The notes beneath the pieces were generated by a model that was not told the DNA's origin, did no database searches, and worked only from the letters and a program-made list of their open reading frames with translations. Positions 42,380 to 53,567 of a stretch of DNA of 64,000 nt are shown piece by piece. Source of the DNA: Strigamia acuminata (Eukaryota; Arthropoda; Chilopoda; Geophilomorpha; Linotaeniidae). A program made the translations under genes and the position numbers. Where the stretch lies: positions 34,343,608-34,407,607 of the forward strand of contig OX442314.1 in assembly GCA_949358305.1 (NCBI GenBank), read 5' to 3'. The first letter of the stretch is position 1; each line of letters opens with the position of its first letter.

Positions 42380-43140
42380 AAAAGTTGTGGTGGCACCACT
42401 CCGTTTGTGGACAAGGCCATTTGTGCACAAATTTTTTTGCAAATCCTCAGGTTCAGTTTAAGAACGAACAGCCAAACCTAACGAAGAAGACATGCTATTA
42501 TTTTACTAGAGCAGAGTAATATTTTCATTTTCGACGTTGTAAGAAAGAGAAAGTGTTTTGCGGAACAGAGTAAACCAGATACCACCGACCCACAACACTT
42601 AGGAGTAAACAGCTCAAATATTCACAATAAATGAGCATAGAAACGGCACCAGAAATCAAGACACATTTCAAGGGATGAAGGGACCAGAGGCCAGCCAGAA
42701 AAAAAAGCCACCTACGACTGGGATCAGCATGAAGATGCCAAGTAAAGTGGGTTATTATGGCGACACATTTTTTAGGCAGAGAATTAAATACGCATTTAGA
42801 TTTGCCCGTGTGTCTTACAAACGCGGACATGAGGGATTTCCAAGACAAGACCCAAGATTGCAGCACAATTATCTCACGTGCTCACGAATGGTCAAGAAAA
42901 TGAGGATTTGCATTTGGAACAAGGAGTGTGTGCAAACAAGCAATTTTGATGCATTTTCTAGAGTTTGTCAAGAAAATATTCTGCTAACAATTTTAAATAA
43001 AAGAGTCGCAAATTTACAAATATTTTCGTGTCAATTCAAATTCAGATTAGGCCTAAAATCGAATGCAAACTGCAATTCTATGCAAATCAATATTGACTAA
43101 AATCAATTCAAACCATCCACTCAAAATCCAATCCTGATCC
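42380..43140 (+). repeat. Dispersed repeat K, copy 1
   Basis: Shares long, over 90% similar stretches with 47280-48360 and 62800-63610. Landmarks are GCAAATCCTCAGGTTCAGTT, then GGGATTTCCAAGACAAGACC, AAGGAGTGTGTGCAAACAAG and TTAGGCCTAAAATCGAATGC. A broken coding trace reads DMRDFQDKT...CSTII...AHEWSRK in the best frame. Confidence 0.8.
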
Positions 43141-44802
43141 GGTATTCCAGTTCTTTGGTTATAGATTGATGAAATAAAATTGAAGAACACCCACTTTTAA
43201 CTGCCGGGCACAACAGTTTGGGCGTGAAAGCTGTTCTTCTAAAGTTGATCTTCTCTTCTCCTCGATTCTGCCCTTTAGTTTTGTTGAGTTTCCAGTCTCT
43301 CGACCTGGAGTTGTGCTGTTGCACGCTCTTCTTGTCGCATCTCTGCGTGGTTTTTTGCATGCCTTCGAGTCAATTTAGAAAAAATTTCAGTGGTCAGTTC
43401 TGCTCTGCTCGCTGTGCAGTGCAGTCCCTCTGCTAAAAGTTAGGTTTTTAGCTCAGTATTTAGACAGGGTTTTGGCTTGTCAAGATGGCCTTAACCGATC
43501 TCTTCGTGTTTAGCTCTGACTATGCTGTCAGCCCAGCTATACAGTCCTTCTGCCCCTTGTCTGATCAGTAGGAAAGCAACCCGTAATTCAGTTTTCAGTG
43601 ATCTTAACTCTGGTCAGCATGAATAAGCAGAACAAATAGCTTCCTTTCTCTCTCACAAGGAGTTAGTTAGTGTTTGTTTTCAGTCAATCTTGTTAGCTAA
43701 AGTCCCTTTGTAGCTTAGATGGCCCCACATTATGGGTGGTGGTCACTCTCCTAGCTATCTGTTCTTGGTTTCCGAAGACGCGCATGACTTGCGCTCGAAT
43801 AACGCGATATCCTTTCAATGGCAGAGCAAGTTGCTGTTGCACCCCATCAAGTGGGCCTCTCTCTTTTGGCTGACCAGTCTCGTGGACTGTCAACGCAATT
43901 AAGGACGACGTTACTAAGGCGGTGGGCTCCTTTCTTGCTGTCTCTCTTCAGGTTTTGCATGCTTGTTTGTTCTGAAAGTCTTGCATGTGACTTCCTCTCT
44001 AGTTGATTTAGTTGTTAGATGTCATGAACCTCTTCTTGGCATTTCTTCTCAAGTGTTCGAATTGTCCCGCAGCGGTGCGAAGCAACTGCACGCGCTGGTC
44101 CGGGGTATAAGTGTCCGCATTAGTGGTGCGCCACAGTGCATCTAAAGGACCACTTCCTTCTCTTTTCTGAGCTAGTGCCTCTCCTAAGCACAGCAATGCC
44201 TTTGTCCGGTATCCCTTCTTGTCCGAGCATATGACGAGAAGCGCGCTAGCCGACATTAGTCAATCCCGATCCGATTAGTGATAGAGTTAGAGTTTTTTGA
44301 GTTTCCTTTGCGATTTTGAATCAACTTAGTGCAGCGAGTGACCTCGCATCTACTCTCTCTTAGGGGTCCTGCAGTGACACATCGAGTGATTCAATGGGGA
44401 CGAGGTTGGTACTCACACTGCAACAGTATGCAAATAAGAGTCACCTCATTCTTCTTTTGGAATTGTGCTTGTCTAGCAACGCAATTTCCTCTCTTCTTTT
44501 GATGTTTTTGAACCTAGGCACGATTCCCAGTCCGGATGAGGATCGTTTAGGAGTCCCACAGTGGTTGGCCGTGCGACACGCTTCCACTGCACCGAGGGAC
44601 ACACCCGCGCCCTGTTGACGCTGCCAGGCAGCAATGTGTTTCTGGTTTTGCTTGAATTTATTGATCCCACAGTGTTCTAAAACGCGCGTAAGCGTATACT
44701 GTTCAAGGGACGGAGTCACTTGCTCACGTTGCACTCCGGTGCAGAGAAGAGCAATCTCCTTTCGAAAGTATGAAGTTGTTTTGTCCATTTTTCTTAGGGT
44801 TT
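43141..44802. other. Region with unassigned minus-strand frames
   Basis: Minus-strand frames at 44008-44256 (DQRVQLLRTAAGQFEHLRR) and 44441-44788 (KEIALLCTGVQREQVTPSLE) have protein-like composition but match no family I recognise. They may be a decayed gag or capsid gene of an element facing the other way. The plus strand is pyrimidine-rich. Confidence 0.3.
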
Positions 44803-45708
44803 GGCAATGAGTGCGGTGACCCTCCTATGGAGCGAGTTACACTGGCAGCCCCGTTTCAGAACACGGGTATTGATCACCTCGGCCCTTTAAGGTCGCAAGT
44901 AAGGAGAAGGGCGATTCACCTGGAGGTATCTGAGGACCTTTCAGTCGAGAAGTTCTTCCTAGCTTTCCGCCGTTTCGACGCCAAGAACGGATACCCCGCG
45001 AAGGTTTTCAGCGACAATTCGAAGACCTTCAAGCGGGGGAGTCAGGAAATTCAGTCCTGGGAGAAGCTGTAGGCCAAAGATGGGATAAAGACGCTCCTCT
45101 CCGAGAAGCGCGTAGTCTAGTCGTTTATCCCCCCTCTCTCGCCGTGGGCGGGCGGCGCCTGGGAACGACTCGTCCGCTTCGTGAAAGACAAGTTGCACAT
45201 GACGCTTCTTTGTCGTACCGTTGACTTAGAAACACTCCAGACATTAGTGGCGAAAGTGGGATCGGTGCTGAAATCAAGACCCCTTTCCTATGTTCACGAG
45301 GAACCGGACGGGGGCCGCATACTTTCTCCCGACAACTTCTTGGCGAGTGGCATGCCTAAATATGTCATCAACTGAACGATCAACGCGATCCGTCGCAAGG
45401 ATCTGAAGCGACTTCACCGAAAGAGGCAATTAATCTGGGAGTTTTGGACACACTGGCGAGAGAGTTATCTCAAGCAGTTGAGAAACTTCCACGAGATGAA
45501 GGGCGACCCGCACTACAAAAGCCCGGGAGTTGGCCAAGTCGTATTATTAGAGAAGATCGGGCGCAACCCATATTTTTGGCCGCTTGCTCGCATTACCGAA
45601 GTTCCACCAGGAGAAGACGGTCTTGTTCGCGTCGTGCGTATGCTTGCGTCGAATGGTAAGGAGTACCGGCGTTCAGTCAAGCACGTGCGGACGCTGGAAC
45701 TCGACTAG
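44803..45708 (+). pseudogene. BEL/Pao integrase and DUF5641 C-terminus, decayed
   Basis: The first catalytic Asp is in FQNTGIDHLGPL, then RAIHLEVSEDLSVEKFFLAF, the second in FSDNSKTF, and the Glu in SPWAGGAWERLVRFVK. LKSRPLSYV and a C-terminal domain typical of BEL/Pao (WTHWRESYLKQLRNFH ... PGEDGLVRVVRML) follow. Stops are at 45070-45072, 45117-45119 (in place of Trp) and 45373-45375. A deletion follows GPL. All DDE residues can be read, but the frame is broken. Confidence 0.9.
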
Positions 45709-45839
45709 CATGCCTGGCCACTTGGCCAGCTGCTCTCTTCTTTTTTCGGCCGGGAGCGATGTTGCGAGCAACCCGGATATTTGGGAATTCGCCACCTACC
45801 TCTGAATAGAGAAGAAGACTTTTTAATTTCGTTTAAGGG

Positions 45840-46600
45840 CGTTGAATTTGAAGAAAGATAAAGATAGAGAGATAAGTTGTCCGGATACATATGCAAAATA
45901 AAATTTGTAAATTTGCTGTATTGTTTTTTATTCGAGTTCGATAACTATTGAGGAACTGCTGGAGTTGATTCCAAATCTGTTAAATCGTTTTGACATAAAA
46001 CCAGACATATTATGTACGTTCTGTGAAGATAGATGTTGCAACGAAACTGTGTACTACGCAAAGTAGTTTTGGCAAGCTATCTTGTTATATTTGCTGCAAA
46101 AGCTGGATTTATAAATTCTGACAGTTATGAAAGAGCCACAATTGAAAATACTCAATAATTCTGAAAAAGCAGGAGTTGGACATTTTAACTGTTATGAATG
46201 TTTTATCAAACATGTAAAACGATATATGTAACAGATATCGATGGGCTTAAGAAGTAAGGGTGGTTGAGATAGCAAAAACAGTGCAGGGCACCAACATTGA
46301 TTGAAGCCTACCAAGGCTACCATAGCAAAGAAAGATCAAAAAGAGAATAAGAAATGGTTTTGCTTTCATATTATACATTTCATTTTTTCATTAAGTTGGG
46401 TTTAGCAGAGAGAACAGCCGAGAGAGCTAGGTCTAAGCCTTCCTGCAAACAAAGAGAGAACTGGAGCCAACCATTGTTTCTCCGAATGTCAGCACGGATG
46501 GAGACCAAATATTACAACTCTTGCAAATGTGTCAGAACTGACCCACTAAATCAACTATTCGCTAATGTATTTGTCGGTTCAATTTAACACCACATGGCAT
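45840..46600 (+). repeat. Dispersed repeat K, upstream segment copy
   Basis: Matches 62040-62660 in pieces: ACTATTGAGGAACTGCTGGA, TATCAAACATGTAAAA, AGCAGAGAGAACAGCC, and CTGACCCACTAAAT at the end. In the other copy the first piece still reads ITIEELLDLIPNLLNRFDIK, so it derives from coding sequence. Confidence 0.7.
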
Positions 46601-47179
46601 ATTCGGAGGCACACATCTGTTTCGTTCCGGATAATTGGTTTGTGTTTCTTTAACTAAATTCAATCTCTTTTTACGTTTTCTTTTCCCCAGCATCTAGCAG
46701 CTAAGCCAGAGCAACATTCGGACTTTGACCTGGTTTGGGTTTTGGCAAAGTTCCGCTTTGGACACGAGAACCGAGTGATGGGTCTGGCCAGTCCGTTGCT
46801 GTGTGTTCATGTCCAAAAATCCCTCGTTCTGCCTGGTTACTAGACGAATTGGACTATATCTTATTGCAATAAATTCCATTCTTTGTAGTTCTTTGAAAAA
46901 GTAAAAAAAAAATCTTGTTTCTTTTTTCTCGCACATGCATTTGTACGCATCAAAGTAGTAAATTTTTTCCAGTGTCCCTAAATGCGCGTGTTTTGAACTG
47001 GGGCCCTTATTACACTTTCGCACCTGTGTTCTTTACGTAACGAGGACCACCGGACAGTGTGTTCTGTGCCAAAAACGAGTTGCCCCAAGCACTTTTGGAG
47101 CTACCAAAACCAGGACGATTAACCGAGCTAATACAAATGAAAGAGCACTTTTTCAGACGCATAGACAATCTAGTTTCAA
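46601..47179. other. No recognised gene
   Basis: No match to the other K copies until about 47180; short frames only. Confidence 0.35.
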
Positions 47180-48620
47180 AGTGGAGTAAAAGGAAAGGAT
47201 AAAGTGAAGGCTTTGGACCACCAGAAAGAATGGACACCAGAATGAATTCACTAATGCACTGATGCACAAATTTAATCTTTGCTGAATAGCAAATCCTCAG
47301 GTTCAGTTTAAGAACGAACAGCCAGAACTAACGAAGAAGACATGCTATTATTTTACTAGAGCAAAGTAATATTTTCATCTTCGACGGAACATCCACATTT
47401 GTGGAAACATGATCATCAGGATAGTATAAAAGTAACAGAACCCATAAACACAAAAGCGACCCAAGAGTGGCCACGGATAAGCTTTACTTCGCAACTCCAG
47501 CAACTAAAAGCTTTTGAACAACTCCACTGTTGAATGAGCAACACCAAGGAGAAGGCAGATTTAGTGCATGTGGACAAATTTGAACCATTGTTGTGCCACA
47601 AAATGCTTAAATTGCTTCTAAAAGGCATCTGCCAAGTATGCAAACATGATAAACTTTTTGCCAGCAAAAATAAATGCATTACTTGCAGCAAAGGAAAAGG
47701 AGTAGGATAAACCAACGGAGTAAACCAGATACTACCAACCCACACATAGTAAACATCTCAAATATTCACAATAAATGAGCATAGAAATGGCACAAGAATT
47801 CAACAGACATTTCAATGGATGAGGAGACCAGCGGCCAGCCAAAAAAAAAAGCCACCTACGACTGGGATCAGCATATAGATGACCTAGAACTTGCAGCTAT
47901 AGCGGACGAAGTCGACTGCCCACTGGACAAGGAGATGCCAAGAAAAGTGGGTTCTTATGGCGACACATTTTTTTAGGCAGAGAATTAAATAGACATTTAG
48001 ATTTGCCCGTGTGTCTTACCGGCGGGGACGTGAGGGATTTCCAAGAAAAGACCCAAGATTGCAGCACAATTATCTTACGTGCTCACGAATGGTCAAGAAA
48101 ATGAGGATTTGCATTTGCAACAAGGAGTGTGTGCAAACAAGCAATTTCAAAGCATTTTCTAGAGTTTGTCAAGAAAATATTCTGCAAACAATTTTAAATA
48201 AAAGAGTCACACATTTACAAATATTTTCGTGTCAATTCTAATTCCGATTAGGCCTAAAATCGAATGCAAACTGCAATTCTAAGCAAACCAATATTGACTA
48301 AAATCAATTCAAACCATTCACTCAAAATCCAATCCTGATCCAGTATTCCAGTTCTTTGGTTATAGATTGATGAAATAAAATTTCGTAGAAATACGATTAA
48401 AAAACGAATGTAAATTGTGAAAAAGAACGAACCGAAGAAGAAACAAGCAGATGCAAATGGAATGTAAATGAAATGCAGAAAAACCACGCGACTGTTGCTA
48501 CTGTTGGTTGCTAAGCCGACGGAAAAGCATCCGTTATTGTTTCACAACACTCGTTCTCACCAGAGCGGCGCTGCAAGTCACGTCTGTCTTGCAAATTTTC
48601 AATTTTCAATGACAAATAAA
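47180..48620 (+). repeat. Dispersed repeat K, copy 2
   Basis: Best-preserved middle copy, matching 62690-63840 in the same order. It adds a coding trace WDQHIDDLELAAIADEVDCP at about 47870-47930. It ends with GTCTGTCTTGCAAATTTTCA, shared with 63830-63850. Confidence 0.8.
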
Positions 48621-48837
48621 AATTTCAAAGTAAACAATATAAAATGAATTGTCAGGCACTAAAAACAAAACAAAAAATCAATTTAACCCCAAACATAACA
48701 CAAAATAAAAGCCAACAAACCTCGACTTGCTTTATAATTTACAGCACAAACAAAATTTTTGGCCCACCGAATTGACGGAAAGGACAACCCGCAGCACACG
48801 CATCCCGTACGATGAGTTCAACCGAGTGCAACTACTC
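48621..48837. other. Repeat K tail
   Basis: CAAACATAACACAAAATAAA and CAACAAACCTCGACTTGC are shared with 63876-63920; not a gene. Confidence 0.5.
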
Positions 48838-48940
48838 TCAGTTAAACCGTGAAGCTCTCTCGTTAATCTTCGGGGAAACACGTGAACCTTTGGAAGTCTA
48901 CACCGACTCAAGCAAGAGTGAGGGCAAGAACTTCACGTGA
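48838..48940 (+). pseudogene. Gypsy RNase H fragment
   Basis: NYSQLNREALSLIFGETREP followed by LEVYTDSSKSEGKNF joins two Gypsy RNase H motifs, with a deletion between them. A poorer copy is at 37710-37860. Confidence 0.65.
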
Positions 48941-49680
48941 ATTTCAAGGACATGTTCATCAACGACAACCTGTGGTCATCAATAAGTTGAATGCTGGAAA
49001 ATCCTGGTTAAAAGAACAATAACCTTCCAGAAATAATGACAAATACATCAATCTAGTCGGTGAGGCAGGTTGTTTATTGTATGAAGTGGAAGGACTCCCC
49101 AAGTTTCAGCGGGAAGTAACTCAATTTCAACCTTAAAATATTCAAACACATTCAACTGGTTGTAAATAAAATAAAACTTCAAATAAAGAAACGGTTTGTT
49201 CTCAAGTGGCCCCTTATCGAAGTGTAACAAAAACGAAGTAAAACGGTCAGCATAGTACCATTTGTTTTACTTATTTTAGTCTGACAAAGCAGCAGCACTG
49301 CAACTGCGCTGGCGCCAGTACATCCTGGCAGACACATCTTCGTGGACACCATGTTTTAGCAAATTGGGATACAAATAAATAAACAAAGATAAACAAATAA
49401 ACAAAGATAAAAATCATAATATTGACTTATTTTGTAATCTCAAAATATTGTAAAAAATCTTGTTATGTGATGGCACAACATTTAATGTTTCCTTGCAATC
49501 AGGAAAGGTAAAGGAAAAAAGCGACAATTTCTATGACTGGGATTTTACATTCCAAGGTTTAATAGAGTGAATGTTTAGAATATTCCGGAAATGCTGTCAA
49601 ATTTTACTATAATAAATTTGACAAACAAAGATCTATTTGAACAAAAAAAATTCAATTAATTTCCTCGCGATTTCGTCACA
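48941..49680. other. No recognised gene
   Basis: A/T-rich; contains tandem AAACAAAGATAAACAAAT near 49375-49410. Confidence 0.4.
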
Positions 49681-49764
49681 ATCAGCTTTAAATACCGGTA
49701 GCGAACAGAATTATTAGTGTGGTGCAAACCATATCTCACTCGATATCTCAACTATTTTACAAAA

Positions 49765-50014
49765 ATTAAGCTCGTTCTTTTATTACTTTTAGCATTTGTT
49801 GTTGTCGTCGCTGCACAACCAGAAAGCAAAGAAAAGAAATATCCTCTAGTCCTACCAACTCCCCATGGAGTAATTTTGGATGATGACCATGTTGAAATAG
49901 ACGTAGATAAGGATAAGGTTGACAACTATAAAGGTGAGTTTAATTAAAACAGCCATTATTGATTAATCATAAACGTTTCTTTGTTTTTGTTTAGTGCCTG
50001 TTGCAGCAGGCTAA
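49765..50014 (+). pseudogene. Small secreted peptide gene, start codon changed to ATT
   Basis: A classic signal peptide (KLVLLLLLAFVVVVAAQ) is followed by a charged mature part (PESKEKKYPLVLPTPHGVI, then an Asp-rich stretch). Exon 1 ends TATAAAG|GTGAGT at 49933, a 61-bp intron ends TTTTTGTTTAG at 49994, and exon 2 adds VPVAAG and a stop at 50012-50014. No ATG precedes the hydrophobic core in frame. The codon where Met is expected (49765-49767, after ACAAAA) is ATT. TTTAAATA at about 49687 is a possible TATA element. Either the start was lost or an upstream exon supplies it (ATTATTAG at 49717 is acceptor-like). Confidence 0.5.
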
Positions 50015-51057
50015 ATTCTGTTAATTCGATTTGCAATCAACAATTTTGTTCACTTGATTTGAAATAAACAATTCTGTGCATTTGATAAAATACCATTTTT
50101 TTCCCATAAAATAACAAAAATAAAACAAAATACAATAAAAACACGAATAATTTTAAACTCGAGAAAGTTGAAAGTTATGATAAATCATTACTTAGAGAAG
50201 ATGAATAAAATATAACTATTTTATTAAAACATAACTAAGTATTACTTACTTAAAGATATTGATTCTATCGAATCAATATCAAGCTTTACTTACCTTTCGA
50301 AGGAAACCAATCGGGCCCTTCTTGACCCAATCTCCTATTAGGTCCGAACCCAGTTTTATATTAGGTCTGGACTAGTGATCCATGAATCCGTCGATTCAGA
50401 CACCCGATTGGCTATCGCCAATCTGATTGTTCTCAAGAACTATACAAGGTGGAAGAAAAATCTGGTTCCCTACTAAATATTTCTGAAAGTGCTGACAATT
50501 CATCTAATCTACTGATGGCAAAGTATTAAAGTTGGGTGGGGCAATCTTTTGGTGACCCAAAATTTGACCTTGGAATGTTTCTTCAAGGTTATTTGAAAAT
50601 TATCTCGGAAACCGTTAGAGATAGACAGAAATTTCCAATTGTAAACTTGTAGAGCAACATTTGTTTAGTCTAAAAATGACTAATTCTCAAATATTAACAG
50701 AATCTGCAGAAAAAAGTTCAAATTTGGAAAAGTGTACTGTAGGCATATAGTTGACAGCACATTGGAAAACCATGTTTATTCTAGTTCTATCAGAATACAA
50801 ATTGCCAAACTTGGCATACAAACTACAAACGTTTCAGCCATTTCTGGAACAATGTGCTGCCAACTATATGCACGTCTGATCCTGCTATAGTAAAAAAGAC
50901 GATCGCTAGCCATTTTCCGTCTTTTGGATACTAGCTTTGGAGTCATTTCCTGCCCTGCCCAGCAATGCCACCACATGGCTAATGACTACAATTGCCCCGT
51001 ATATCAAGAAAGAGTTAGGATCTACCAGTCGCAGGTGGATTATATCACCAATTCGAT
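50015..51057. other. Non-coding, LINE 5' side
   Basis: 50250-50330 holds an inverted GATATTGATTCTATCGAATC-like palindrome. 50870-51057 may contain decayed LINE ORF1 sequence (APYIKKELGSTSRRW) but cannot be assigned firmly. Confidence 0.35.
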
Positions 51058-51465
51058 TTGAAGTGTCTGCAAATAAACGTGGGTAGGGGATGGATCGCCA
51101 CCCCCCTGCTAGGGACCTAATGTTCAGGGATAACATCGACATGGCCTTTATCCAGGAACCCTACATAGGAGCCGTGGAGATGGGTCTTCAGTGTCGCCAG
51201 TTGGACTGGACACCCACTTCCAAGACAGTTCTTCGGATTAACAATCCCAGTGTTCAAGTCACCAATATTACGACAGTTAAAGATGACAACCTATTTGCAG
51301 TGTCCATTACAATGAACAACCACCTGTTTTGTATATCCTCAGTGTACTTTCCCCCTGGCATACAGATTGACCAATACCTGATGACTATCAATAGACTTTT
51401 ACAAAGCTATCCCGATGGGGTAGCTATAATTGGAGACTTTAACGCGCGCAGCAAGTTGTGTGACT
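51058..51465 (+). pseudogene. R1-type LINE endonuclease, N-terminal part
   Basis: LKCLQINVGRGW (the usual ORF2 start of R1-like LINEs), then after a frameshift IDMAFIQEPYIG with the catalytic QEP, SVYFPPG, and IIGDFNARS with GDFN. It is an APE-type endonuclease cut off after GDFNARSKL, where the next element begins. The rest of the LINE is at 53568-54896 and 57338-57625. Confidence 0.88.
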
Positions 51466-51698
51466 TCGTACATTTTTAAAATGTCAATTTAACATTTAAA
51501 TTTAAGAATCAATAGAGATACCATTGAATATTTAATTAGTTTAACGGAAATAATTTAAATATTGTATAGAATTGGAGAATAGTGTAAATTTAATGGAATT
51601 TAATGAACTTTGATGTGAATTAATTGTACAATTGAATAGAATTAATTGCTAATGAATTTTAATTTATAATTTTAATTTTTTTGAAATATTAGGAACTT

Positions 51699-52756
51699 AT
51701 GGACGAAATGACAGGAAAATTCAGTCGAATGGATGTTAGGGATAGCTCAGACGATGACAATGATGCTGCATCAGTTTGTTCAGGTGTTTCGACACAATTG
51801 TTCAAACTATACGACAGAAAGTCGGAAATGGAAATTCTGGACGAATTGGCAGAAGAAGTGGAACCACTACCTTCTGAAATCAAGCCTCTGGCAGAAATTC
51901 TGACTTTCAAGCGCCCGTTTAGCGAAGGGAAAGAATTGCTAGCAAAGCCGAAGGTGATTGACAAGCCTTTAACACCAAAGCAGATAAGCAAGATTGCTAG
52001 GCGAAACCTAGAAGACCCAAATGTAGTATTGCCACCTAAAGTATTCCACTACCGAGTGAAACTTAATGACGCACGTCAATTGGAAGCATTGCAAATGACG
52101 GTAGATTATCACTTCAAGCCAATGGAGGAAATCGCCATGACAATGCCGACCAACCCACCAATTCCGATTAAAAATCATGAACTTGCATCATTGGGACATT
52201 TAGCACCAGGCCGTAATGCATGGGTGCACGCCAGTATTGTCAACTGTATTTGGAGATGATTGCTGCACAGTACCAAAGGATGTGTGTTTTTCGAGTCCAG
52301 ATGATGGAGTTAATGATCGACCCTGATAAGTTTTCACAAGCGATCTCATGGTTACGAAGAACACGCCATCACAACGGGAAGAGCATTTGGGTAATGCCAA
52401 TACCTGCCTTCGAACATTGGCAGCTATTTGTTTTAGATTGGCGTTTTTACCCAGCCCAAGTGACGCTATATGATCCTAGCGGAGCTCTCAACTTCAACTG
52501 TCCAGCATGGGAACAAGTTCACAACTGTTTCGTGGGGATTGGACTTCATTTTCCAAGAGGCATAACTCTTTGGGATCCTCCCCGCATGCAACAACTAGAC
52601 GAAGATAGTTGTGGGCCTACCATACTTTATCTCATGCGCCGTTACATGATCGACAGAGATATGATGCGCCATGGTCATCCTATTCATTTGCGTCATCGTA
52701 TTCTCTACGAAATCGTTCACAAGGAACTATTACCTTTTGAAAAGGCGGACGATTAA
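51699..52756 (+). pseudogene. Ulp1/SENP-like cysteine protease ORF of an LTR element, frameshifted
   Basis: The ATG at 51699 lies seven bases after a splice acceptor (TTTTTTTGAAATATTAG). An acidic N-terminus (RDSSDDDNDAASVCSG) leads to a C48-type domain. The entry motif (GRNAWVHASIVNC, like WLNDxxI) is near 52215. The catalytic residues are His in AFEHWQLFVLDW (52415-52417), Asp in LYDPSG (52472-52474), Gln in MQQLDED, and Cys in DSCGPTILYL (52610-52612). The frame changes near 52235-52245, consistent with loss of one base, so an intact triad lies behind a frameshift. It ends about 330 bases before a polypurine tract and LTR, the env position. Ulp1 enzymes cleave SUMO or related modifiers; the substrate here is unknown. 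Confidence 0.82.
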
Positions 52757-53087
52757 GCCCAAAAATGGAACTTTATGTGTGTGTTTAATTATTTTTTTTT
52801 CATTTTTATAGAAAACTTTGGGAAAATGTAACCAAAAAAAAGTATTATAAGTAGAAAAACTCAAAAAGTGTTGATTTTGAAAGTGTATTTTCGTACAACT
52901 ATAAGTGTTACTGTATTTTGAATTTTGACTCATGTGAAATTATTTTATTTTGTTTTATGATATTTATTGCATAAATAAGCATGAATAACATATAGAGAGT
53001 AACTCCAAGTATGAATAACACGGGGAGATTGGTTTACTTGAACTTTTGTTTTTGTTTTTGAGAGTCCAAAAAAGCAGAAGGGGGGAT

Positions 53088-53537
53088 TGTTACGCGGTGG
53101 AGAACATGCCGTGAACCGGCTGTTACCCACACGCTTCCGTAAACATCTAGCTTAATTTAATTCTACAAACTCTCACTAGAATTCGCTTTAAGCGATAATA
53201 TAATTACTCAACCCCACGATAACAGAGTAGAACATTCCAAGTTCTCTTAATGCCAAATTAGAGCTGACTCTTCAGTTCTCTCAAGGTAGCCGAAGTTTAA
53301 GGTTGTCGATCAGTGTATGATTCGGCATCTTGAATTAGGCATTTCAAATCACAGTGTTATTCATGCTTTTAGGTTTAAGATTATTATTTAGTGATATTAT
53401 TTGGTTTATGATTTAATAAAGACCTTATATTATATTTTAAGTTAAACAGTGAGTCCTCTTTATTTATAAGTTAGTTTAATGCAGATTAATAAGATAACAT
53501 TTACGTGGTCTGTTTGTAGTAACTGGGCCACGTAACA
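53088..53537 (+). repeat. 3' LTR of Ulp1-bearing element 1
   Basis: Preceded by AGAAGGGGGGA (53076-53086). Starts TGTTACGCGG and ends CCACGTAACA, with AATAAAG near 53417. Related to 56331-56801 (CAGTGTTATTCAT, ACGTGGTC, GGGCCACGTAACA). No 5' LTR was found upstream; LINE sequence meets the element at about 51465. Confidence 0.85.
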
Positions 53538-53567
53538 AAGTTTTCGAAAGAAATTAAATGTTTTCAA

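Noticed and set aside
44008-44788. Minus-strand frames considered as a host gene
   Set aside because: Protein-like but short, broken between frames, and next to a dead BEL/Pao element; kept only as an unassigned region.
53538-53545. AAGTT near 51455 and at 53538 considered as a target duplication of Ulp1-bearing element 1
   Set aside because: No 5' LTR starts at the left site and the LINE does not resume in register, so a 5-base match may be chance.
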